Assembly: GCF_026341825.1 (NCBI RefSeq)
Contig: NZ_JAPENY010000002.1
Location: 1,054,001-1,118,000, forward strand
Reading direction: 5' to 3'
DNA: 64,000 nt
Source of the DNA: Streptomyces sp. NBC_00620
GTDB lineage: Bacteria; Actinomycetota; Actinomycetes; Streptomycetales; Streptomycetaceae
Below the pieces are notes generated by a model that saw nothing but the letters and a program-made list of their open reading frames with translations, did not search any database and had not been told where the DNA came from. Shown here one piece after another: positions 58,510-64,000 of this stretch; the first letter of the stretch is position 1, and the number at the start of each line of letters is the position of its first letter. A program made the position numbers and the translations under genes.

Positions 58510-61500
58510 ATGACTGACACCGGCCAGGTCCCGGGCGAGGGACTGCCGGAGAACGCAGGCATGGTGGATCAGCCGGGCGTCCTCGCGCCGGGTGCCTACA
58601 CCTTCCTCGACCCCTCCGAGAACCCCGCCGATGACGACGACCTGCTCCTGATGCCGGGCGCGCCGGGAGCACAGGGCGCGTGGGGCAACGAGGTGCCGCC
58701 GCCGGCCCCGATGCCGTTCGTTCACGAGTCGGGTCCGCATGAGCAGGGGCCGCACGAGACGGGTCCACATGAACCCGTGGCGTACGAGCCGGGTGCGCAT
58801 GAACCCGGTGCTCTCGAGTCGGCTCTGCACGAGACGGTTCCGCACGAGTCGGCTCCGCACGAGTCGGGATCGGACGAACCCGGTCCGCACGAGACGGCCG
58901 GGCGGGACAGCGGCTCGGTCGACCTCGGTGCCGTCCGTGTGCCGGACCCCGCGCCCGTCCTGCAGCCGACGCCGCCCCGCCGCCCGCTGCACCTCGGCCC
59001 CCCGACCCCGGACGGCTCCGCGAGCCCGGTGCGCTCACTCGCCGACCGCGGCCCCGCGGGTGCGCCGGTGAGCCCCGCTGCCGGCGCTCCGTTCACCGCC
59101 CCCGCAACTCCCGTACGGCACCAGGGTCCGCCGACGGCCGGGCCCGAGTACCTCGATGTCCCGCAGCTCTCCGAGATCCCGCCGCAGGGCGCCGTGCCGT
59201 GGGGGGTTCCACCGTCGGGACCGGAGCAGGTGGCTGCAGAAACGGTCGTCCCGGAGCCGGTGCAGGAGCCGCAGCAGAGTGCGGAGGAGTCGCAGGGCCT
59301 GGAGCCCGCTCCGGTCCTGGGAACCGAGCATGCTGCTCATGACCAGGCGCAGGAGCAGGCACAGGAACAGTCTCAGGACGTAGCTGAGGCTCAGGTGCTT
59401 GCGGAGGCCGCCCAGCTCCCGGGCCTCGCTCTGGCTTCCCAGGACCAGGACGCCCCTGTGGCCCAGGCGCTCGCGCACGCTCCCGAGTCCCCGGACGCCT
59501 TCGCCCTCCCGGCGGACGAAGCCGCGCAGGCTCCCGAGGCCGCGTCCTCCTCGGACGGACCGCTGAACCCGCATCTTCCGCAGACCGTGGATGAGACCCC
59601 GTTCCTGGCGGCCTCGACGGTCCTGGACACACCGCACGCCCCGGAACAGCCGGAAGACGCCGAGCCCGCCGCTGAGGCGTACGCACCCGCGCACCTCGCC
59701 GTGCAGGCGCCGGCCCCGTCGGAGGGTGAGCACTTCGCACCCGAGCCGCACGCCGTTGTCGAGCAGAGCCCCGCACCTGAGCAGAACGCCGCTTTCGAGC
59801 AGAGCCCCACACCCGAGCCGAACCCGCGCAGAGCGCTCGCGACCCCGCCGCAGATCACCGACCCGGCGCCTCAGTTCCCGGCCCAGGCAGCCCAGTTCGG
59901 GGCCCCCGCTGTCCACATCGCGGACCCCGCCGCCCAGTTCGCGGACGCCCCGCACGGTCCCGACCACGCGCTGACGCAGCTCCAGCCCCAGGCGCACGTG
60001 CAGGTGGCCCCCGGGTTCCCCGCGCCCGCGCACACCGCGTTCGCCGAGGTGGACGCCACCGAAGCGCTGCAGGGTGTCCAGGTAGGTGCCGAACCGCTGC
60101 AAGGCGTCCCGGCAGGCGTCGGCGCCCACGCGCAGGCCTCGCACGCAGCCGTGGGCCAGGCCCATGGCGAACACTTCCCGGCTTCCGGCGACGGAGGTGG
60201 AGCGGGAGCAGGCCCGTCCGAACTGCCGGACGCCCCTCATGAGCCCCATGCGGACCAGTCCCTCGGCCAGTTCGTGCCCGTGGAGGGCACGGTGCCGACG
60301 ACCCCGCACCTCGCCCCGACCCCGCCGCACGCCATGACCGTGCCGCCATTCCCCTCGGAGGAGCAGCCCACGGCCGACGAGCCCGCGGAGCAGCCGATCC
60401 TGGTGGCGCCCGCCCCCGTCCAGGAGACGGCCGAGGCGCCCGCCGGGGAAACCTCGCAGACTCCCGCCGCCGAAACGGAGCTGGTCGCCCCCGTACCAGC
60501 GCCCCGCGAGGCAGAGGTGGTGGAGGCGGCGGCCGAGGCAGCGCCCGAGGTCGAGGCACCCCCCGTACCGGAGCCCCTCCCGGCGGCCCCGGAGACCGTA
60601 GTCGCACAGCAAGCGGACGACCTGGACACCCAGGGCGCCGACCAGGAAGAGAGCACGGCCGCAGTGGAAGACGTACGAGAGTCCACCGGCCCGGCGGCAC
60701 CCGGCTACAACGACGCGGAACGCGAGGCCGTCCTGCGCGTGATGCGCGAGCGCCGCGACATCCGCAACGGCTTCCGCAGCGACCCGATCCCGCACGACGT
60801 ACTGCTCCGCGTCCTGGAGGCGGCCCACACGGCACCGTCCGTGGGCCACTCCCAGCCCTGGGACTTCGTCGTCATCCGCTCCGCCGACACCCGGCGTTCG
60901 ATGCACGAACTCGCGGCCCGCCAGCGCGAGGCGTACGCGAAGTCGCTGCCCAAGGGCCGCGCGAAGCAGTTCAAGGAACTCAAGATCGAGGCCATCCTCG
61001 ACACCCCGGTGAACATCGTCGTCACCGCCGACCCGACCCGCGGCGGCCGCCACACCCTGGGCCGTCACACGCAGCCGCAGATGGCCCCGTACTCCTCCGC
61101 GCTCGCGGTCGAGAACCTCTGGCTCGCCGCCCGCGCCGAGGGCCTCGGCGTCGGCTGGGTCAGCTTCTTCGACGAGCGCGAGATGGTCCGCGCGCTGGGC
61201 CTCCCCGAGCACCTGGAGGTCGTGGCGTACCTCTGCGTCGGCTATGTCGACGAGTTCCCGGACGAGCCCGAGCTGATGCAGGCGGGCTGGTCCAAGCGCC
61301 GCCCGCTGTCGTGGGTCGTCCACGAGGAGACGTACGGCCGTCGCGCGCTGCCCGGTGAGGAGCCGCACGACCTGCTCGCCGAGACGATCTCCAACATCCG
61401 TCCGCTGGACGCCAAGGCGCTCGGCGAGGCCTGGGAACGCCAGAAGCGGATGACCAAGCCCGCCGGCGCGCTAGGCATGCTGGAGATCATCTCCGCGCAG

Positions 61501-62421
61501 CTCTCGGGCCTGTCCCGGATGTGCCCGCCGCCGATCCCGGAGCCCGCCGCAGTCGCGATCTTCGCCGGCGACCACGGTGTGCACGCCCAGGGCGTCACCC
61601 ACTGGCCGCAGGAGGTCACCGCCCAGATGGTGGCCAACTTCCTCGGCGGCGGCGCGGTCTGCAACGCCTTCGCCAACCAGGTGGGCGCCGAGGTCTGCGT
61701 CATCGACGTGGGCGTCGCCTCCGACCTCCCGGCCACCCCGGGCCTGCTGCCGCGCAAGATCCGCCTGGGCACCGCCGACATGACGACCGGTCCCGCGATG
61801 ACCCGCGAGGAGGTCATCGCGGCCATCGAGGTGGGCATCGAGACGGCCCGCGACCTCGTGGCGGCAGGCAACAAGGCCCTGCTGACCGGCGAGATGGGAA
61901 TCGCCAACACCACCGCGTCGGCGGCCCTCATCTCGGTCTTCACGGACACCGACCCGTCCGAGGTGACGGGCCGCGGCACAGGCATCAACGACGAGACACT
62001 CGCCCGCAAGACCGAGGTCGTGCGCCGAGCCATCGACCTCCACCAGCCCGACCCCGCCGACCCCATCGGCGTCATGGCGGCCATCGGCGGCCTCGAACAC
62101 GCGGCCATGGTCGGCCTCCTGCTCGGCGGCGCGTCCCTCCGTACGCCGGTCATCCTGGACGGCGTCAGCGCCGGCGCCGCCGCCCTCGTGGCCCGCGCCA
62201 TCGCTCCGGAGGTCCTCGCCGCCTGCATCGCAGGCCACCGCAGCGCGGAGCCGGGCCACGTGGCCGCCCTGAACAAGCTGGGCCTGCGCCCCCTGGTCGA
62301 CCTGGACCTCCGCCTGGGCGAGGGCACGGGCGCACTGCTGGCACTGCCGGTGGTACAGAGCGCGGCGAGGGCGATGCACGAGGTGGCGACGTTCGATTCG
62401 GCAGGGGTAACCGAAAAGTAG
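58510..62421 (+). CDS. cobT: BluB-CobT fusion with long disordered N-terminus
   Basis: This is a 1303-aa protein. Residues 1-732 are Pro/Glu/Ala/Gln-rich and probably disordered, including a His-Glu-x-Gly-Pro-like repeat block at about 72-129. Residues 733-955 are a BluB-type flavin destructase (RERRDIRNGF, APSVGHSQPWDFVVI, LGVGWVSFFDE) that makes 5,6-dimethylbenzimidazole from reduced FMN. Residues 960-1303 are CobT (TKPAGALGMLE, ANTTASAALIS, the catalytic Glu in RLGEGTGALLALPV), which turns the base into alpha-ribazole phosphate. The fusion joins making and activating the lower ligand. ATG 58510 follows GAGGGG. The role of the N-terminal tail is unknown. Confidence 0.9.
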   Translation: MTDTGQVPGEGLPENAGMVDQPGVLAPGAYTFLDPSENPADDDDLLLMPGAPGAQGAWGNEVPPPAPMPFVHESGPHEQGPHETGPHEPVAYEPGAHEPGALESALHETVPHESAPHESGSDEPGPHETAGRDSGSVDLGAVRVPDPAPVLQPTPPRRPLHLGPPTPDGSASPVRSLADRGPAGAPVSPAAGAPFTAPATPVRHQGPPTAGPEYLDVPQLSEIPPQGAVPWGVPPSGPEQVAAETVVPEPVQEPQQSAEESQGLEPAPVLGTEHAAHDQAQEQAQEQSQDVAEAQVLAEAAQLPGLALASQDQDAPVAQALAHAPESPDAFALPADEAAQAPEAASSSDGPLNPHLPQTVDETPFLAASTVLDTPHAPEQPEDAEPAAEAYAPAHLAVQAPAPSEGEHFAPEPHAVVEQSPAPEQNAAFEQSPTPEPNPRRALATPPQITDPAPQFPAQAAQFGAPAVHIADPAAQFADAPHGPDHALTQLQPQAHVQVAPGFPAPAHTAFAEVDATEALQGVQVGAEPLQGVPAGVGAHAQASHAAVGQAHGEHFPASGDGGGAGAGPSELPDAPHEPHADQSLGQFVPVEGTVPTTPHLAPTPPHAMTVPPFPSEEQPTADEPAEQPILVAPAPVQETAEAPAGETSQTPAAETELVAPVPAPREAEVVEAAAEAAPEVEAPPVPEPLPAAPETVVAQQADDLDTQGADQEESTAAVEDVRESTGPAAPGYNDAEREAVLRVMRERRDIRNGFRSDPIPHDVLLRVLEAAHTAPSVGHSQPWDFVVIRSADTRRSMHELAARQREAYAKSLPKGRAKQFKELKIEAILDTPVNIVVTADPTRGGRHTLGRHTQPQMAPYSSALAVENLWLAARAEGLGVGWVSFFDEREMVRALGLPEHLEVVAYLCVGYVDEFPDEPELMQAGWSKRRPLSWVVHEETYGRRALPGEEPHDLLAETISNIRPLDAKALGEAWERQKRMTKPAGALGMLEIISAQLSGLSRMCPPPIPEPAAVAIFAGDHGVHAQGVTHWPQEVTAQMVANFLGGGAVCNAFANQVGAEVCVIDVGVASDLPATPGLLPRKIRLGTADMTTGPAMTREEVIAAIEVGIETARDLVAAGNKALLTGEMGIANTTASAALISVFTDTDPSEVTGRGTGINDETLARKTEVVRRAIDLHQPDPADPIGVMAAIGGLEHAAMVGLLLGGASLRTPVILDGVSAGAAALVARAIAPEVLAACIAGHRSAEPGHVAALNKLGLRPLVDLDLRLGEGTGALLALPVVQSAARAMHEVATFDSAGVTEK

Positions 62422-62429
62422 ACGTGAGG

Positions 62430-62519
62430 GCTGTGGGCAGGCGTTCCGCAGGGCGGAACGGGTGGGCACAGCCTGCCCACCGGGCCGCACTGTGGGGGGT
62501 CCGGGGGCGCAGCCCCCGG
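62430..62519. repeat. intergenic inverted repeats and hairpin block after bluB-cobT
   Basis: Nested inverted repeats, including GTTCCGC-AGG-GCGGAAC and GGTGGGCA-CAGCC-TGCCCACC, are followed by CCGGGGGC-GCA-GCCCCCGG (62501-62519). The last part resembles the hairpin block near 14.76 kb. It probably includes the terminator of bluB-cobT. Confidence 0.65.
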
Positions 62520-62653
62520 TTTCGGGAAGGGGCGGGCTTGGGGAAAGAACCCCCACCCCACCCCAGCCCCCCACGCCCCCGCACCATAAAATCCGCACGT
62601 CAGGGGCCACTCCAGGCACCAACGCCCCACCCCGCCCGAGGAGCCGCACAGCC

Positions 62654-63889
62654 ATGGCCGAACACCCCGCCTACCCCGTAGGCCTCCGCCTCACCGGCCG
62701 CCGCGTAGTGGTCCTCGGCGGCGGCCAGGTAGCCCAACGCCGCCTCCCGGCGCTCATCGCCGCAGGCGCGGACATCCACCTCGTATCACCGCAGGCCACC
62801 CCCTCCGTGGAAGCGATGGCCGACGCAGGCGAGATCACCTGGACGAGACGCCCGTACGAGAACGGCGACCTGGCGAACACTTGGTACGCCCTGATCGCCA
62901 CCAGCGACCACGAGGCGAACGCCGAAGCCTCCGCCGAGGCGGAGCGCCACCGTGTCTGGTGCGTCCGCTCGGACGACGCCGACGCGGCCACGGCGTGGAC
63001 CCCGGCCACGGGCCACAGCGAGGGCGTCACCGTGGCGGTCCTCACGACGGATGCCCGCGGCCGCGACCCCCGCCACACCGCCGCGATCCGCGACGCGGTG
63101 GTCGAGGGCCTGCGCGACGGCACCCTGGTGGCCCCCCACCACCGCACCCGCACCCCCGGCGTCGCCCTGGTCGGCGGCGGCCCCGGCGACCCGGACCTGA
63201 TCACGGTCCGCGGCCGCCGCCTCCTCGCCGAGGCCGACGTGGTCATCGCCGACCGCCTCGGCCCGCGCGACCTGCTCGCCGAACTGCCCCCGCACGTCGA
63301 GGTGATCGACGCGGCGAAGATCCCGTACGGCCGTTTCATGGCCCAGGAGGCCATCAACAACGCGCTGATCGAGCACGCCAAGCAGGGCAAGTCGGTCGTA
63401 CGGCTGAAGGGCGGCGACCCGTTCGTCTACGGCCGTGGCATGGAGGAGGTCCAGGCGCTCGCCGAGGCCGGCATCCCGTGCACGGTCGTTCCCGGCATCT
63501 CCAGCTCGATCTCGGTCCCGGGCGCCGCGGGCATCCCGGTCACGCACCGCGGGGTCGCCCACGAGTTCACAGTGGTCAGCGGCCATGTGGCCCCCGACGA
63601 CGAACGCTCACTCGTCGACTGGCAGTCCCTCGCAAAGCTGCGCGGCACCCTGGTCGTGCTCATGGGCGTCGACAAGATCGGCCGGATCGCCGAAACCCTG
63701 ATGGCGCACGGAAAGCCGGGCGACACCCCGGTCGCCCTGGTCCAGGAGGGCACGACGGCGGCCCAGCGCCGCGTCGACGCGACCCTGGCCACGGTCGCCG
63801 AGACCGTACGCACCGAGGACGTGAAGCCCCCGGCGGTCATCGTCATCGGCGAGGTCGTGAACGTGGGCCCCGGGAACCCCAAGCAGTAA
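62654..63889 (+). CDS. cobA: uroporphyrinogen-III C-methyltransferase with precorrin-2 dehydrogenase-like domain
   Basis: This is a 411-aa CysG-like protein. An N-terminal Rossmann domain (about 10-160, VVVLGGGQVAQRRLPALIAAG) resembles Met8/SirC precorrin-2 dehydrogenase. The C-terminal SUMT domain (about 165-405) has VALVGGGPGDPDLITV, VIADRLGPRDLL and VRLKGGDPFVYGRG. It makes precorrin-2 from uroporphyrinogen III and could oxidise it toward sirohydrochlorin, so it feeds either B12 or sirohaem; neighbouring cob genes favour B12. ATG 62654 is close to GAGGAG. Its 3' end is tandemly duplicated. Confidence 0.93.
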   Translation: MAEHPAYPVGLRLTGRRVVVLGGGQVAQRRLPALIAAGADIHLVSPQATPSVEAMADAGEITWTRRPYENGDLANTWYALIATSDHEANAEASAEAERHRVWCVRSDDADAATAWTPATGHSEGVTVAVLTTDARGRDPRHTAAIRDAVVEGLRDGTLVAPHHRTRTPGVALVGGGPGDPDLITVRGRRLLAEADVVIADRLGPRDLLAELPPHVEVIDAAKIPYGRFMAQEAINNALIEHAKQGKSVVRLKGGDPFVYGRGMEEVQALAEAGIPCTVVPGISSSISVPGAAGIPVTHRGVAHEFTVVSGHVAPDDERSLVDWQSLAKLRGTLVVLMGVDKIGRIAETLMAHGKPGDTPVALVQEGTTAAQRRVDATLATVAETVRTEDVKPPAVIVIGEVVNVGPGNPKQ

Positions 63890-63912
63890 CCCCCGGGAAC
63901 CCCATGCAGTAA
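63868..63912 (+). repeat. tandem duplication of the cobA 3' end with its stop codon
   Basis: The 22-nt sequence CCCCGGGAACCCCAAGCAGTAA (63868-63889) is repeated at 63891-63912 with one A-to-T change and the stop codon intact. A shorter third piece with another TAA follows at 63914-63922. Confidence 0.85.
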
Positions 63913-63941
63913 CCCCCGGTAACGCAACCTCTTCCCAGCCG

Positions 63942-63970
63942 TTGGCACCGCACCCAGGACAAGGCAGTAT
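63942..63970 (+). promoter_or_regulatory. promoter of the last gene
   Basis: TTGGCA (63942-63947) and CAGTAT (63965-63970) with 17-nt spacing. The GTG start lies 6 nt after the -10, so the transcript is likely leaderless. Confidence 0.6.
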
Positions 63971-63976
63971 CACCCT

Positions 63977-64000
63977 GTGGCCGATCTCATCACCGTTGAG
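63977..64000 (+). CDS. start of a probable TrmH-family RNA methyltransferase, cut by the window edge
   Basis: The eight codons visible read VADLITVE from GTG 63977. This agrees with the N-terminus of a Streptomyces TrmH/SpoU-family RNA 2'-O-methyltransferase as I remember it, but eight residues cannot prove it. Confidence 0.4.

Noticed and set aside
58723..58896. CRISPR-like regular repeat
   Set aside because: The units are degenerate 15-mers inside a coding frame without spacers; they encode peptide repeats.
59035..61368. 777-codon open frame on the minus strand inside bluB-cobT
   Set aside because: Low-complexity Arg/Gly/Leu translation opposite a gene with recognisable BluB and CobT domains.

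Overview
The window is GC-rich chromosomal DNA from an actinobacterium, almost certainly a Streptomyces. The evidence is the very strong third-position G/C bias, many GTG and ATGA/GTGA coupled starts, Tat-exported carbohydrate enzymes, MocR/TetR/NsdA-like regulators, and the gene order pheST, arg, glpQ, metNIQ, cob, which I recall from the conserved core of Streptomyces chromosomes. I see no phage, transposase, integrase, CRISPR array, rRNA or tRNA.

Layout. 1-4.9 kb: the 3' part of a PAS sensor kinase, then pheS-pheT behind a leader that can fold in competing ways. 5-21.7 kb: a mixed stretch with a SpoIIE-type phosphatase, an HTH-TPR regulator, NUDIX, hydroxybutyryl-CoA dehydrogenase, a Tat-exported GHL10 hydrolase, a SUKH protein, a divergent EamA/MocR pair whose start codons overlap, acetyltransferases, a GH51 arabinofuranosidase, a LysR-type effector domain without HTH, a methyltransferase and a VOC protein. 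21.8-26.8 kb: argC-(31-aa ORF)-argJ-argB-argD-argR, with ARG boxes over the promoter. 26.9-29.9 kb: a minus-strand operon for a flavin electron-transfer chain (ferric-reductase-like membrane flavoprotein, double FMN-binding anchor protein, ApbE). 30-34.3 kb: L,D-transpeptidase, animal-type haem peroxidase, a PNPOx-fold protein and a duplicated secreted protein. 34.5-37.3 kb: argG and argH, with ARG boxes in front of argG, so nearly all of ornithine-to-arginine synthesis lies in this window under the local ArgR.

37.5-40.6 kb: aldo/keto reductase, then an autoregulated TetR and DHA2 exporter pair. 40.8-47 kb: a tightly coupled seven-gene operon (small exported protein, MoxR, DUF58, VWA protein, HtrA-like protease, response regulator, histidine kinase) that looks like one envelope-associated system. 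47.1-52.1 kb: PlsC, a secreted glycerophosphodiesterase with a possible PHO box, a small sigma factor, an acetyltransferase, two small membrane proteins and a HAD phosphatase. 52.2-56 kb: metN-metI-metQ1-metQ2 methionine uptake, preceded by a short, possibly leaderless ORF ending in a Cys/Met cluster, a candidate attenuator. 56.2-64 kb: acetyltransferase, then cobalamin genes cobL (CbiE-CbiT), a BluB-CobT fusion with a disordered extension of about 730 residues, and a CysG/CobA-type uroporphyrinogen methyltransferase; the window ends in the first codons of a probable TrmH-family methyltransferase.

Non-coding structure worth noting: seven copies of an intergenic element with the core GGGGCGCGGGGAACTGCGCG, all at gene 3' ends; a second intergenic repeat at 14.6-14.8 kb; and two places (mfs exporter and cobA) where the 3' end of the gene including its stop codon is tandemly duplicated. 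Start codons were chosen by hand from ribosome-binding sites, overlaps and family N-termini. All functional assignments come from motifs I can read, not from database searches.
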